DNA from: Pseudomonas sp. A-1
GTDB taxonomy: Bacteria; Pseudomonadota; Gammaproteobacteria; Pseudomonadales; Pseudomonadaceae
Assembly: GCF_004801855.1 (NCBI RefSeq)
Contig: NZ_SSTC01000001.1
Location: 51,251 to 115,250, forward strand
Direction of reading: 5' to 3'
Length of the DNA: 64,000 nucleotides
Both the position numbers and the translations under genes were made by a program. Below the pieces are notes generated by a model that did not search any database, was not told where the DNA came from, and worked only from the letters and a program-made list of their open reading frames with translations. Each line of letters begins with the position of its first letter. The stretch's first letter is position 1. Of this stretch, positions 8,955 to 18,420 are shown piece by piece.

Positions 8955-9943
8955 TCTGTAAGGCGTAATAAAGTTCTTTTAAATAGGTTTTTTGCCAGCA
9001 TTTTTATTGGCAAGTTGGTGATTTTCATTGGTCGGCAGCAAAGTAGTCCCAGCCCGTTTGAATAAATTCCAATTATCAGGTTGGTGGCTTCAGTCAGTTC
9101 CTCAGAGTGATGAGTGCTTATAAAGTCAATGTCGTCAAATCTGCACGGGGGGCTATCAAGCTGGTTTCGGTATAGCTGGGTAATGTTCAGCAAGGAAATA
9201 TCATCAAAATTTTTATATATTTGTAGTGCGGCGGCGTAAGCGCGGAATGTATCAACGTAAGCTGAGTCATTTCTATTGTTGGCTGTCACGCTATGGGGGT
9301 TGACGACGTACTCATGAAGCATGTCTTTCATTAAATAGATTGATCGTGCTTTTTGGAATACGCCAATGTTGGTTATCATGTCTTCGTTGATTTTTTGCCT
9401 CCATGGTATATTGTCTAAAGGTAAGTTTTTAAGTATTTCGGCTCGGTACAGTTTGTTCCATAATGCACCATCACCAAACTCGAGGTTACAAAAACGGCTA
9501 AATATATCTTGGTTGATTCGCTGATTTTTTTTAAAAGACGTCCTCTTTCTTAGTCTTTTTCTCTCTGGGCTTACTTGGTACGATCCGCATATGACCACAT
9601 CAACGCTCTGAGAAATTGCTGCGGTATGCAGTTTTTCGAACATGTGCTCCGTTGCTATGTCATCTGCGTCTAGAAAGCCAATCCAAGGTGAAGAGGCTAC
9701 TTTAATGCCAGCCAATCTTGCCTGATAAACGCCTCTATTTTCGTTAAATCTTATGGTCTTTATATTTTTGTTTTTTGTTGCCAAGATTTCAATTTTTTTC
9801 CAAGAGTCATCTCTTGATGAGTCGTCGACCAAAATAATTTCTAATGCAATATTTTTTTGCCTCAATAGTGAAGTTATTGAGGCTTCAATTCGGTTTGTTG
9901 CGTTGTATATTGGTACAATAACTGAAATATTTGGGGTTGTCAT
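8942..9943 (-). CDS. Family 2 glycosyltransferase (GT-A fold)
   Basis: This 333-residue inverting glycosyltransferase has a GT-A N-terminal domain: ISVIVPIYNATNRIEASI at the start, ILVDDSSRDDSW (nucleotide contact) and WIGFLDADD, whose DxD motif binds the divalent metal. The remaining 180 residues contain NKLYRAEIL and INEDMITN, which fit the ED-type catalytic base region. It begins two bases after the stop of the pyruvyltransferase, and its 3' end overlaps wzy. It acts on the cytoplasmic face during repeat-unit assembly; donor and acceptor are not determinable here. Confidence 0.92.
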   Translation of the reverse strand: MTTPNISVIVPIYNATNRIEASITSLLRQKNIALEIILVDDSSRDDSWKKIEILATKNKNIKTIRFNENRGVYQARLAGIKVASSPWIGFLDADDIATEHMFEKLHTAAISQSVDVVICGSYQVSPERKRLRKRTSFKKNQRINQDIFSRFCNLEFGDGALWNKLYRAEILKNLPLDNIPWRQKINEDMITNIGVFQKARSIYLMKDMLHEYVVNPHSVTANNRNDSAYVDTFRAYAAALQIYKNFDDISLLNITQLYRNQLDSPPCRFDDIDFISTHHSEELTEATNLIIGIYSNGLGLLCCRPMKITNLPIKMLAKNLFKRTLLRLTDCVR

Positions 9944-9945
9944 TT

Positions 9946-11082
9946 TTAGTTATTCGTGGTGCTGTGTTTTAGGAAATTTATTCCAAAGTAGGACGCAGAA
10001 TTTAATTTTTCAGTTAGATTTTTTGGGGCTTCTTCAAGAATGAATTTTTCATTTTTAAAGGGCATTTTTTTGTTTGATAATAGCTTTTCGCATTCAAAAC
10101 TTCTGGATAGGGATTCAATTCTCGCCTGGCCGCGTCCCTCATTCCTTATGACGAAAAATGGCTTCCCAAATATAATTGAGAAAACCATTCCGTGAAAAGA
10201 ATCAGTTACCACATAGCGGCAATTGGCAAACCCAGCTAACCAGTCCAGGCAGCTCGGCATAATGAAGCTATCTAGGCTGCCTTGGAATTCATCAGTCACA
10301 CTTAGTCGTGCCTGACAGGAATAAACCGGCTCATCCAACTGCTCGCTGGCTTGCTGTGCTAGAGTCTGTTTGGCCGGTGTTTTATCGAGGAAGTAGGTGT
10401 AAACGCCGTAGGGTTTGCTGCTCAGCCGCTCGGGGCCGATCAGTTGCTGGTAATCGGCCTTATCCAGCAGCAGGGTGGGGTCAAGTACGTGGCTGGCTTC
10501 TACACCAAGGTGTTTGCGGCACAGCTCGACGCCTGAGTCCTCGCGCACGCTGATGGAGTCGAACCGTTTGGCCAACGCCGCGCAGCGTCGGGTCTGCTCT
10601 TCGGTAAACTCCCATTCGTCCACGCCGAAGGATGATGCGTAGGCAATACGCTTAATTTCGAAGCCTTCAAGAAAATCGAGAAAGAAGTTTTCAATGTTCG
10701 GTGAATATTGGGGGCGCCAAGTTTGGTCGCTACCGACGATCACTGCGTCGTATTCCTCGCGGACAAAATGCGCCTTGAGTTTTGCAGTGCTGCCAAGTGG
10801 TTCAGATATGCTGAGGTTTTGGTCAATAAACGCTCGGGTGTGCTGCAGAATGGTCGGCAGATGGCGCTCGAAATTGATCGGGGCTTTGCGTTTGCCCAGT
10901 GCCTTTTGCAGTGTGCGATAGCCAAGGCGGGCAGCATGGTAAGCTAGACCTTTAGCATCCGGTTGGCGGTCAATAGTAACTGGGTTATGCCCCATGCGTT
11001 TAAGCACCTGCTGCAGCGCCCAAGCTTGCATGATGCCACCGTAGTTTGTTCCCAGAGGCTGGGTCATGATTGCTATTTTCAT
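9946..11082 (-). CDS. Polysaccharide pyruvyl transferase family protein
   Basis: This 378-residue enzyme is of the CsaB/WcaK/ExoV type, which transfers pyruvate from phosphoenolpyruvate to sugars as a ketal and adds negative charge to the polymer. The N-terminus MTQPLGTNYGGIMQAWALQ is the hallmark of the bacterial exopolysaccharide branch. Later segments include AVIVGSDQTWRP, VLDPTLLL and YVVTDSFHGMVFSIIFGKPF, where the SFHG motif is diagnostic. It lies between Wzx and the GT2 gene. The last 100 residues are AT-rich and the rest is not, so the composition boundary of the locus falls inside or beside this gene. Confidence 0.93.
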   Translation of the reverse strand: MKIAIMTQPLGTNYGGIMQAWALQQVLKRMGHNPVTIDRQPDAKGLAYHAARLGYRTLQKALGKRKAPINFERHLPTILQHTRAFIDQNLSISEPLGSTAKLKAHFVREEYDAVIVGSDQTWRPQYSPNIENFFLDFLEGFEIKRIAYASSFGVDEWEFTEEQTRRCAALAKRFDSISVREDSGVELCRKHLGVEASHVLDPTLLLDKADYQQLIGPERLSSKPYGVYTYFLDKTPAKQTLAQQASEQLDEPVYSCQARLSVTDEFQGSLDSFIMPSCLDWLAGFANCRYVVTDSFHGMVFSIIFGKPFFVIRNEGRGQARIESLSRSFECEKLLSNKKMPFKNEKFILEEAPKNLTEKLNSASYFGINFLKHSTTNN

Positions 11083-11114
11083 GCTTATTGATGCTCTACA
11101 TTTTTCTGCTTTTT

Positions 11115-12653
11115 TTAATTTGTAGAAAAATTAAAAAATTTTCTACATGACTTGGTTGTAATTTTGGATAAATACTTCTTTTCCAGGTTGTCAAGCCCAA
11201 GCAGGTAAATCGTAATAATCGTGCTGGTGACATTAATAAGTAGCCCAAGAAAAAGAGTCAGGCCGCTCGCGCTTTCAAAAACCATAAGATAATTAATTGT
11301 CCCAGCAGTAGAGGAAACCATAATGACGCGACTGATAGTTAGTTTCAGGTAACGGACCACGGCCATACCTGTCAGACGCCGCAAGATAATCAGGCGAGCG
11401 AATAATGCAGTCGCTTCAAAAATGATGCTCGTCCAGAGCACCAGAGTCGGCTTTTGCCAAATAGTCAACGCTAGGAAGGATAGTGGCACATTGCAAAGCA
11501 ATAACCCACCGACCACGGTCTGGTATAAGCGGATCTTCCCTGTGGCTTGGGCTAAGGTCATCATGGGCCGTGATAGGGATTCGATCAGTGAAGCGATGAT
11601 TGTTAGTCTCAGAAATACTGCAGCGTATTCTGGGGGTGCCGCCAGCCAGATACCCAGCAGTTGCTCGGTATAAAGAAGTACCGGCATAGCGAGGGTGAGC
11701 AACAGAAAGAAGTTGTATTTCGATGCTTTCTGAACCAGTTCGTGCATCTGCTGATGCTGCCCGGCAGCGTATTGCTTGATAATCTGCGGATTGATAGCTG
11801 CTTGGACGTTCGACACGAATTGATTCAATGCACCATTGGCCTGAGAAGCGATGCTACGACCAGCATTGACGGCAGGGCCAAAGAAGATATTAAGCAGGAC
11901 GTTATTACCATGCCCGGACATGGCTGCCGCCAGGTTTCCCCAGGTGCTCCAAGCGGTAAAACCGAGCATGCTGCGAAATCGCTCGCCATCCCAACCCCAC
12001 TGCAACCGCACCGCCGGGAAGAGGGTGTGGTTGATCAGCAGGTAGCCGCTGAAGCTGATCAGTGCCACGCCCAACAACAGCGCGGCGTAGGTGCTCAGTT
12101 TGTCAGAGGCCAAGTATGACAATAGCAATACCGCCACCAGCTTGAGCAGTACATCGGTCATGCTCATCAGAGCAAACAGTCCCATGCGTTCGTTGGCCAT
12201 GAGCATTGCGGTCAGGGGAACTGTCATCACGCTGACGGCAAATGCAGCGATCGACAGGTGATAGGCCGTGAGCGCGGCATCCAGCCGGTCGGGTGGGATG
12301 GTCAGTTGGGTACTGACGAACCAGTAACCAGCCGTTTCGGCCAGCAGCGCGATGCACATTGCCATCAGTGCGTGAATCTGCAGGCTGGTATTGAACAGAC
12401 TGCGCAGATTGCTGCCCTCGTTCTGCCCGAGGTCAAAGGCAAAATAACGCTGGGTAGCAGTGGTCATCGCGCCTTGCATGAAGCCCAGCAGGGCCACAAA
12501 ACCGGCCACCACATGGTAGGTACCAAAATCCTCGATACCGAGCACCTCCAATACAACGCGGGAGGTATAGAGGCCGACGGCCATGGCCAACAGCATGCGC
12601 ATGTACAGCATGGCCGTGTTGCGCAATATGCGCTTGTGGTTGCTGGCTAGCAT
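11115..12653 (-). CDS. wzx: Wzx-type lipid-linked repeat-unit flippase
   Basis: This 512-residue polytopic inner-membrane protein has about 12-14 hydrophobic segments and belongs to the MATE-like polysaccharide exporter superfamily. Typical features are the N-terminal ASNHKRILRNTAMLYMRM segment, the GIEDFGTYHVVAGFVALLG segment and repeated small-residue helices. It translocates undecaprenyl-PP-linked repeat units to the periplasm for Wzy. It starts four bases after wecC ends. Beyond the core transport fold, specificity cannot be inferred. Confidence 0.9.
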   Translation of the reverse strand: MLASNHKRILRNTAMLYMRMLLAMAVGLYTSRVVLEVLGIEDFGTYHVVAGFVALLGFMQGAMTTATQRYFAFDLGQNEGSNLRSLFNTSLQIHALMAMCIALLAETAGYWFVSTQLTIPPDRLDAALTAYHLSIAAFAVSVMTVPLTAMLMANERMGLFALMSMTDVLLKLVAVLLLSYLASDKLSTYAALLLGVALISFSGYLLINHTLFPAVRLQWGWDGERFRSMLGFTAWSTWGNLAAAMSGHGNNVLLNIFFGPAVNAGRSIASQANGALNQFVSNVQAAINPQIIKQYAAGQHQQMHELVQKASKYNFFLLLTLAMPVLLYTEQLLGIWLAAPPEYAAVFLRLTIIASLIESLSRPMMTLAQATGKIRLYQTVVGGLLLCNVPLSFLALTIWQKPTLVLWTSIIFEATALFARLIILRRLTGMAVVRYLKLTISRVIMVSSTAGTINYLMVFESASGLTLFLGLLINVTSTIITIYLLGLDNLEKKYLSKITTKSCRKFFNFSTN

Positions 12654-12657
12654 GGTT

Positions 12658-13929
12658 TCAGCACGACTCGATCACGCCGCGGGTATCCACCAGAGCTTTC
12701 TGGCTGAGTGCCGTCTTGCTCATGGTCCTGAATTCCTTGTGATCTACCAGCAGCACGATCACATCCGCCTCAGCCTGCGCTGCCTCGATGTTGGTCAGAT
12801 TGAGCTTGCCTGTCAGCTTGCCCGGCAGTTCCTCGATATTCGGCTCCACAGCCACTACCGGGCCGGGATGGCTGGCAGCGATCTGCTGGGTAATTGCCAA
12901 TGCCGGGCTTTCGCGCAGATCGTCGATATCCGGCTTGAAGGCCAAGCCGAAGCAGGCAATGGTCACATCCTTGGCAGTTTTTTCCGGATTGGCCTGGAGG
13001 AATTCGGCAACCGCCAGCTTGACCTTGTTCAATACCCATTCAGGCTTGCTGTCGTTCACTTCGCGGGCGGTGCGAATCAGGCGGGCTTCTTCCGGGGTCT
13101 TGCTGACGATGAACCACGGATCTACAGCGATGCAGTGGCCGCCGACGCCCGGGCCGGGCTGGAGGATATTGACGCGCGGGTGGCGGTTGGCCAGGCGGAT
13201 CAGTTCCCAGACATTGATATCCAGCTTGTCGCAGATGATCGACAGCTCGTTAGCGAAGGCGATATTGACGTCGCGGAAGCTGTTTTCGGTCAGCTTGCAC
13301 ATCTCGGCGGTACGCGCATTGGTGATCACGCACTCGCCTTCGACGAAGATCTTGTACAGGGCTGCTGCGGCCGCCGAACACTTGGGAGTCATGCCGCCGA
13401 TGACCCGGTCGTTCTGCACCAGTTCGCGCAGCACGTGGCCCGGCAGCACGCGCTCGGGGCAGTGGGCGATGCGGACATCGGAGTCTTCGCTGTGGGTCTG
13501 CGGGAAGCTCAGGTCCGGCCGGGCTTCGGCCAGCCAGGCGGACATCTGTTCGGTGGCGCCGACCGGGGAGGTGGATTCGAGGATGACCAGGTCGCCCTTT
13601 TTCAGCACCGGGGCGATGGCCTTGCTGGCGGACTCGATGTAGTCCAGGTCCGGCTCATGGCCATCCTTGAACGGGGTGGGTACGGCGATCAGGAAGGCAT
13701 CCGCGGCTTCCGGGATAGTGGTGGCACGCAGGTAGCCTTCGGTCACGGCGGCATGTACCACCATGTCCAGGTCGGGCTCGACGATATGGATTTCGCCGCG
13801 GTTGATGGTGTCGACGGCCTTCTGGTTGACATCGACGCCGATGACGCGCTTCTTGCGCGAGGCGAACACGGCGGCGGTGGGCAGGCCGATATAGCCGAGG
13901 CCGATGACGGAGATGGTCTGGAAGGGCAT
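12658..13929 (-). CDS. wecC: UDP-N-acetyl-D-mannosamine dehydrogenase WecC
   Basis: This 423-residue NAD-dependent dehydrogenase oxidises UDP-ManNAc twice to UDP-ManNAcA. The Rossmann motif VIGLGYIGLPTAAVFA is at the N-terminus. The catalytic cysteine lies in GVGGHCIAVDPWF, and the ACFGLAFKPDIDDLRESPA segment marks the C-terminal UDP-binding domain. The sequence character (LGYIGLP, not LGYVGLP) is that of WecC rather than UDP-Glc dehydrogenase. A good ribosome site (AAGGAAG) precedes ATG 13929. It follows wecB in the operon with a GC-rich hairpin between them. The WecB plus WecC pair makes UDP-ManNAcA a near-certain precursor for locus 1. Confidence 0.95.
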   Translation of the reverse strand: MPFQTISVIGLGYIGLPTAAVFASRKKRVIGVDVNQKAVDTINRGEIHIVEPDLDMVVHAAVTEGYLRATTIPEAADAFLIAVPTPFKDGHEPDLDYIESASKAIAPVLKKGDLVILESTSPVGATEQMSAWLAEARPDLSFPQTHSEDSDVRIAHCPERVLPGHVLRELVQNDRVIGGMTPKCSAAAAALYKIFVEGECVITNARTAEMCKLTENSFRDVNIAFANELSIICDKLDINVWELIRLANRHPRVNILQPGPGVGGHCIAVDPWFIVSKTPEEARLIRTAREVNDSKPEWVLNKVKLAVAEFLQANPEKTAKDVTIACFGLAFKPDIDDLRESPALAITQQIAASHPGPVVAVEPNIEELPGKLTGKLNLTNIEAAQAEADVIVLLVDHKEFRTMSKTALSQKALVDTRGVIESC

Positions 13930-13977
13930 GGGTCTTTCTTCCTTGAGTTGTCAGGATATATGTGGGGTGTGGCTTGT

Positions 13978-14007
13978 CCCCTCCCCCCTCTCTCCGAGGG
14001 GGAGGGG
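13978..14007. terminator. GC-rich hairpin between wecB and wecC
   Basis: Perfect 10-bp arms (13978-13987 and 13998-14007) flank a 10-base loop. There is no T-run on either side, so it may be an mRNA-processing or stability hairpin or a dispersed repeat rather than a true terminator. A similar CCCCTCCC/GGGAGGGG hairpin lies at 17641-17662. Confidence 0.4.
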
Positions 14008-14029
14008 AGTTAGGGCGAAAGTTTGTTGA

Positions 14030-15151
14030 TCAGCGCTTGGCGAGCAGGGCTTCAAGGATGCGCTGGCAGGCCTGGCCGTCGCCGTAGGGGTTGTGGGCGA
14101 AGCTCATGGCGCGGTAGGCGTCGCTATCCAGCAGCAGGCGGTTGAGTTCGCTGACCATGTTGGCGACATCGGTGCCGACCAACTTGACTGTACCGGCTGC
14201 TACTGCTTCGGGACGCTCGGTAGTATCGCGCATCACCAGTACCGGCTTGCCCAGCGAGGGTGCTTCCTCCTGTATCCCGCCGGAGTCGGTGAGGATGATG
14301 TGCGCTCGGCTCATCAGATGCACGAAAGGCAGGTAGTCCAGCGGCTCGATCAGGTGGATGTTATCGATGCCCCGGAGCAGGCGGTTGACCGGTTCGCGCA
14401 CGTTGGGATTCAGGTGCACGGGGTAGACGATGTCGACTTCCGGGTGTTGCTGTGCGACTTCCATCAGGGCCTGGCAGATACGCTCGAAGCCACCGCCGAA
14501 ACTCTCGCGACGGTGCCCGGTGACCAGGATCAGCTTGCGGGCCGGGCTGAGGAAGGCGGAGGGGGCAGAGGCGCGTGCATGCAGCTCGTGGTCTTCGTCC
14601 AGGCGCTTGACCACATCCAGCAGGGCATCGATCACGGTATTGCCGGTGACGACGATTTTCCCCGGATTGACCCCTTCGTTGAGAAGGTTGTCCCTGGAGT
14701 TCTCGGTCGGGGCGAAGTGCAGGTTGGCCAGCGCACCGGTCAGCTTGCGGTTGGCTTCTTCCGGCCAGGGCGAGTAGAGGTTGCCGGTGCGCAGGCCGGC
14801 TTCGACATGGGCGACAGGAATCTGGTGGTAGTAGGCTGCCAGGCTGGTCGCGAAGGTGGTCGCGGTATCGCCGTGCACTAGCACCATGTCCGGCTTGAAC
14901 TTGCTGAAAACACCCTTCATGCCCTGCAGGATGGCGGTGCTGACGTCGGTCAGGTCCTGGCCGGGCTTCATGATGTTGAGATCGAACTCGGGCTCGATCC
15001 CGAACAGGTCGAGCACCTGGTCGAGCATTTCGCGATGCTGCCCGGTGACGCAGACCTTGGCGTCGAAGCGCTCGTCGGCGGCCAGGGCGAGGGCGAGGGG
15101 GGCCATCTTGATGGCTTCGGGGCGGGTGCCGAAGACGCAGAGGGTTTTCAT
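14030..15151 (-). CDS. wecB: UDP-N-acetylglucosamine 2-epimerase WecB (non-hydrolysing)
   Basis: This 373-residue cytoplasmic epimerase converts UDP-GlcNAc to UDP-ManNAc, the substrate of WecC next door. Family motifs in order are the N-terminal [45 protein letters not shown], the catalytic/UDP-binding TGHRRESFG, and [22 protein letters not shown]. The length matches E. coli WecB (376). The start at ATG 15151 has an AGGA site. The gene order wecB-wecC within an operon for export (wzc upstream) is typical of ManNAcA-containing capsules and exopolysaccharides. Confidence 0.97.
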   Translation of the reverse strand: MKTLCVFGTRPEAIKMAPLALALAADERFDAKVCVTGQHREMLDQVLDLFGIEPEFDLNIMKPGQDLTDVSTAILQGMKGVFSKFKPDMVLVHGDTATTFATSLAAYYHQIPVAHVEAGLRTGNLYSPWPEEANRKLTGALANLHFAPTENSRDNLLNEGVNPGKIVVTGNTVIDALLDVVKRLDEDHELHARASAPSAFLSPARKLILVTGHRRESFGGGFERICQALMEVAQQHPEVDIVYPVHLNPNVREPVNRLLRGIDNIHLIEPLDYLPFVHLMSRAHIILTDSGGIQEEAPSLGKPVLVMRDTTERPEAVAAGTVKLVGTDVANMVSELNRLLLDSDAYRAMSFAHNPYGDGQACQRILEALLAKR

Positions 15152-15194
15152 GGGGTAGTCCTGGAGAAATGTTCTGCGGATTCCTTGCGGAGCG

Positions 15195-15220
15195 TCGCGA
15201 GCAGGTTCGCTCCCGCGCAG
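15195..15220. repeat. REP-like palindrome between the sugar transferase and wecB
   Basis: This GC-rich repeat reads GCGAGCAGGTTCGCTCCCGC at its centre, close to the widespread Pseudomonas REP family with core GCGAGC/GCTCGC. It lies in an 87-bp intergenic gap and may stabilise mRNA or attenuate transcription. Confidence 0.5.
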
Positions 15221-15238
15221 GAAGAGCTTTGGCTGGTT

Positions 15239-16630
15239 TCAGTAAATATCTTTGGAAAGCAGTGTGAACGGTGTCTTGATCAGGATCTTCAGGTCCAGCC
15301 ACACCGACCAGTTGTTGATATAGGCCAGATCCAGCTCGACGCGCTTTTCCATCTTGTCCAGGGTTTCGGTCTCGCCCCGGCAGCCACTGACCTGTGCCAG
15401 GCCGGTGATGCCGGGCTTGATGCGGTGGCGGGTCATGTAGGCGTCGATCTTGCCGGTGTAGTAGTCGTTGTGTGCCACAGCGTGCGGGCGCGGGCCGACC
15501 AGCGACATGCGCCCCTGCAGCACGTTGATGAACTGCGGCAGTTCGTCGATGGAGGTGCGGCGGATGAAGCGGCCGATGGGGGTGATGCGGTCGTCGTTGC
15601 GGGTTGCCTGCTTGACCACCTGGTCGTCATGCATGCGCATGGAGCGGAACTTCCATACCTCGATGACCTGGCCGTTCCAGCCGTGGCGCTTCTGCTTGAA
15701 GATCACCGGGCCAGGGGAGGAGCGCTTGACCAGTAGGGCGATGGTCAGCATCAGCGGGCTGAGGGCGAGCAGTGCCAGCAGGGCGAAGACGCGGTCCATC
15801 GCCGCCTTGGTGAAGGCGGCAGTGGGGTAGGCGGTCAGTGGGCTCTCGTTGAGATGGATGGCCGGCAGGCCGCCGATGTCGCTGACCGAGTGGTTGAGCA
15901 GCATCATGCTGGCCAGATCGGGAATCCATACCACGTCGACGTTGGCGTCCAGCAGGTCGATGTACAGGCCCTCGATCTGCTCGGCTTCGGCCAGCGGCAG
16001 AGCGATGTATAGCCGGCGGATGTTGTGCTCGGCGATCAGCGCGCGCAGGTGCTCGAGTCCGCCCAGGACGGGGTAGAGGCTGTTGCTGGGAAGTTCGGAC
16101 CTGTCGGAGGCGACCAGACCGACCAGGGGCTCGTGCCGCTGGCGTACCAGCTTGTCGGCCAGCTCTAGGGCGAGGTCGCCGGTACCGACGATCAGCGAGG
16201 TGCGCTCAGTCTGCAGCTTCTGGTGATAGCGACGAGATACGTGCTGCAGCGGCAGGTAGGTGCCAGCCTGGATGGCGAAGCCGAGCAGCGCCCAGGTCAG
16301 GGTGACTTCGCGGGAGAACAGTTCGCTGGTCTTGGTGACGAAGGCAACTGCGGTGAGGCCGGCCAGCAGCAGCAGCCAGCCGCCGAGCAGGCGGCCAAGG
16401 CCGGTGAGGTAGCCGTGGCGCTTGTCGTAGACGCGCAGCAGGGCGTAGGCGGGCACCGAGGCAAGCACCGCGAATACGGCGAGGGTGCGGTAGGGGGTGC
16501 CGAGCTCGCCGGTCTTGATGATGGCCAGTGCGCCGAGCAGCAGGATGGCCAGGGTGATGGCTACTAGCCATTGACCCCAGAAGGTCAGGCCGCGGCCGCC
16601 GGGCAGGATGGTTTCGCGTTTGCGGGTCAC
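15239..16630 (-). CDS. Undecaprenyl-phosphate glucose phosphotransferase (WcaJ/GumD-type)
   Basis: This enzyme transfers a hexose-1-phosphate, usually glucose, from UDP-sugar to undecaprenyl phosphate at the inner membrane and so starts the repeat unit of locus 1. The N-terminal half has four or five membrane segments and a CoA-binding-like domain (SLIVGTGDLALELADKLV). The C-terminal catalytic domain has KRHGWNGQ, KFRSMRMH, SIDELPQF, LVGPRPHA and KPGITGLAQVSG. I chose GTG 16630, giving 463 residues, the usual family length. The frame stays open upstream, with in-frame ATGs at 16720 and 16777, but neither has a visible ribosome site. Glucose specificity is inferred from the full-length PssY/WcaJ-type architecture. 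Confidence 0.92.
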   Translation of the reverse strand: MTRKRETILPGGRGLTFWGQWLVAITLAILLLGALAIIKTGELGTPYRTLAVFAVLASVPAYALLRVYDKRHGYLTGLGRLLGGWLLLLAGLTAVAFVTKTSELFSREVTLTWALLGFAIQAGTYLPLQHVSRRYHQKLQTERTSLIVGTGDLALELADKLVRQRHEPLVGLVASDRSELPSNSLYPVLGGLEHLRALIAEHNIRRLYIALPLAEAEQIEGLYIDLLDANVDVVWIPDLASMMLLNHSVSDIGGLPAIHLNESPLTAYPTAAFTKAAMDRVFALLALLALSPLMLTIALLVKRSSPGPVIFKQKRHGWNGQVIEVWKFRSMRMHDDQVVKQATRNDDRITPIGRFIRRTSIDELPQFINVLQGRMSLVGPRPHAVAHNDYYTGKIDAYMTRHRIKPGITGLAQVSGCRGETETLDKMEKRVELDLAYINNWSVWLDLKILIKTPFTLLSKDIY

Positions 16631-16841
16631 GGGATGAGCCTTGCTCTGGAGTGGAACGCTATAGCCCCGGGAGTGGGCATCATGCCGCTGGAGGCTTGTT
16701 CTGACCAATGGCGCGGTCATGACTCTGCGGTGCGGGGCCCGGGGAGTGTCCTGGTGGGCAGTGGAGGTCTTGGGCATCGTCCTGAGCCTGTGTGCGGGCA
16801 GCGGGCGCATGGATTGCGCCGCGCTGCGGGTGACTGGGGTG

Positions 16842-17591
16842 CTATTGGCAGATCTTGCGATCCTGCTTCTCGGTGGCAGCGAGGTTGTCGCACAGCACCT
16901 CGGTCATGCCGGTTTGGCCGGCGATTTCGAGCAACTTCCGTGCCTCGCCTGTACTGTGTTTCACGGTCATGCGTGCGGCTTCGAGAGTCGCCTGGCGCTG
17001 TTGCGTGTCCAGTTGCGGCCAGGCGATCAGGCCGATTTCCGCCCGGCTGCGGTTGATGGCGAGGCGCGTCGGGCCGAGGTCGCGGGCTTGTTCGAGGGCA
17101 TGGGCGAACTCGCCGTCGAACTCGAGCAGGTAGAGCTTGGCGTAGGCCAGGGCGGTCCAGTTGTCCGGCCAGGTCGGACGAACCCGGCTGGCGGCGCGGA
17201 AGGCCTCCAGGGCGGCGCGGCGCGACTGCTCGGCCTCGGCGGCCCCGAACGGCTGGCGGTACTGTTTCCACTGCTGGACGTGACCGAGGCGCTGCAGGTA
17301 TTCGCCATTGTCGCCGGGATGGAGATCGACGGCGCGCTGCGCGGCGTCATGGGCGATCTGCCAGGCACGCGGGCTGGGCTCTTCGCCCTTGACGGTCCAG
17401 TCGTCGAGAAAGGCCTGGGTCTGGTAGGCCGCGATGGCGGCGAGCAGCAGGCGGCTGCCGGTGTAGAGCAGCGGCAGGCTGAGGGCGATGGCCAGCAGGA
17501 TGGCGAAGCGCTGGGCGAGCGGCTTCGCGTCTTGCGTGGTGCTGCGCGAGCGGTTGCGGCGCCGACTGGGGAGCGGGACGGTGGTGGTCAT
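16842..17591 (-). CDS. VpsP-family polysaccharide biosynthesis protein
   Basis: This 249-residue protein has a basic N-terminus, one transmembrane segment (about residues 30-52) and a predicted periplasmic helical domain with TPR-like character (AAQRAVDLHPGDNGEYLQRLGHVQQW, then AFRAASRVRPTWPDNWTALAYAKL). It resembles VpsP of the Vibrio vps-II region, a protein of unknown biochemical role needed around the Wzc/phosphotransferase step. It lies between the CpsB-type phosphatase and the initiating sugar transferase. No paralogue occurs in locus 2. The role is known only by association with Wzx/Wzy exopolysaccharide operons. Confidence 0.8.
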   Translation of the reverse strand: MTTTVPLPSRRRNRSRSTTQDAKPLAQRFAILLAIALSLPLLYTGSRLLLAAIAAYQTQAFLDDWTVKGEEPSPRAWQIAHDAAQRAVDLHPGDNGEYLQRLGHVQQWKQYRQPFGAAEAEQSRRAALEAFRAASRVRPTWPDNWTALAYAKLYLLEFDGEFAHALEQARDLGPTRLAINRSRAEIGLIAWPQLDTQQRQATLEAARMTVKHSTGEARKLLEIAGQTGMTEVLCDNLAATEKQDRKICQ

Positions 17592-17640
17592 CGAGCTGGG
17601 GCGTTCTTCTGCGGGTGTTTGACCGGCGCTGAGTGCCGTG

Positions 17641-17662
17641 CCCCTCCCTCTGTGGGGAGGGG
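17641..17662. terminator. GC-rich hairpin downstream of the CpsB-like gene
   Basis: Perfect 8-bp arms (17641-17648 and 17655-17662) enclose a 6-base loop, extended by one G-C pair. It lies between the phosphatase stop and the VpsP-like start, with no clear U-tract, so it may be a processing hairpin. It closely resembles the element at 13978-14007. Confidence 0.35.
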
Positions 17663-17669
17663 CTGCTGG

Positions 17670-18395
17670 TCAAACGAAATGGTGTTGGGCGATCTGCCAG
17701 GGGGTATCCTTGACCAGGCGCTCGGCCTGGCTGTCGCCGACGATGCGTGCGGCGTGCTCCATTCCTTCGGAGAGTCGGGGCGGGCGGTGCTGCTCGTTGT
17801 GGGCGTCGCTGGCGAGGATGGTGACCAGGCCCTGTTGCAGCAGGGTATGGGCGATGCCCTGGGCGGTGCCGCCGAAGTGGCCGGCGACGGCTCCGGCAGT
17901 GACCTGCAGCAGGCAGCCCTGCTCGATGAAGGGCTTGAGCTTGTTCGGCGCGCGCATGATGCCCTTGTTGCGTTCGGGGTGGGCGATCATCGGGACGACA
18001 TTGCGCTGCAGCAGCCAGGCGGTGAGTCGTTCCGCACCGAAGGGGACTTCGCCGTGCGGGAACTCCAGCAGCAGCACTTTCCTGTCCTGCCAGCGGCCGA
18101 GGAAGGGAAGGGCGCCGTCGGCGAGGCTGGCCATCAGTTCCATGCCGAAGCGTACCTCGGCGGCCCAACTGACCTGCAGCTCGATGCCGGCCTCGGCCAG
18201 GCCGGTGGTGAGGGTGTGGTGGGCCTGGTGGATGCTCTGGCGGTCGTTGTCGTAGCGGCCGGGGTGGATGTGCGGAGTGCAGACGATGTGGGTGATGCCG
18301 TCCTGTACCGCGATGCGCGCCAGTCGCAGGGCGGTTTCCAGGTCGGGGGCGCCGTCGTCGATACCGGGGAGCAGGTGGTTGTGCAGGTCAATCAT
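17670..18395 (-). CDS. CpsB/CapC-family PHP tyrosine phosphatase
   Basis: This is a manganese-dependent protein-tyrosine phosphatase (241 residues) of the PHP superfamily. It dephosphorylates the tyrosine tail of Wzc-type kinases and so controls chain length and cycling of the export complex. Metal-binding motifs are visible: [14 protein letters not shown] at the N-terminus, [23 protein letters not shown] and [14 protein letters not shown]. It lies directly downstream of wzc across a REP-containing gap. Its paralogue at 51720 has the same length and neighbourhood. It is not the low-molecular-weight Wzb type used in E. coli. Confidence 0.93.
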   Translation of the reverse strand: MIDLHNHLLPGIDDGAPDLETALRLARIAVQDGITHIVCTPHIHPGRYDNDRQSIHQAHHTLTTGLAEAGIELQVSWAAEVRFGMELMASLADGALPFLGRWQDRKVLLLEFPHGEVPFGAERLTAWLLQRNVVPMIAHPERNKGIMRAPNKLKPFIEQGCLLQVTAGAVAGHFGGTAQGIAHTLLQQGLVTILASDAHNEQHRPPRLSEGMEHAARIVGDSQAERLVKDTPWQIAQHHFV

Positions 18396-18420
18396 CGGTG
18401 TGTTCTGGTATCACGGTATG

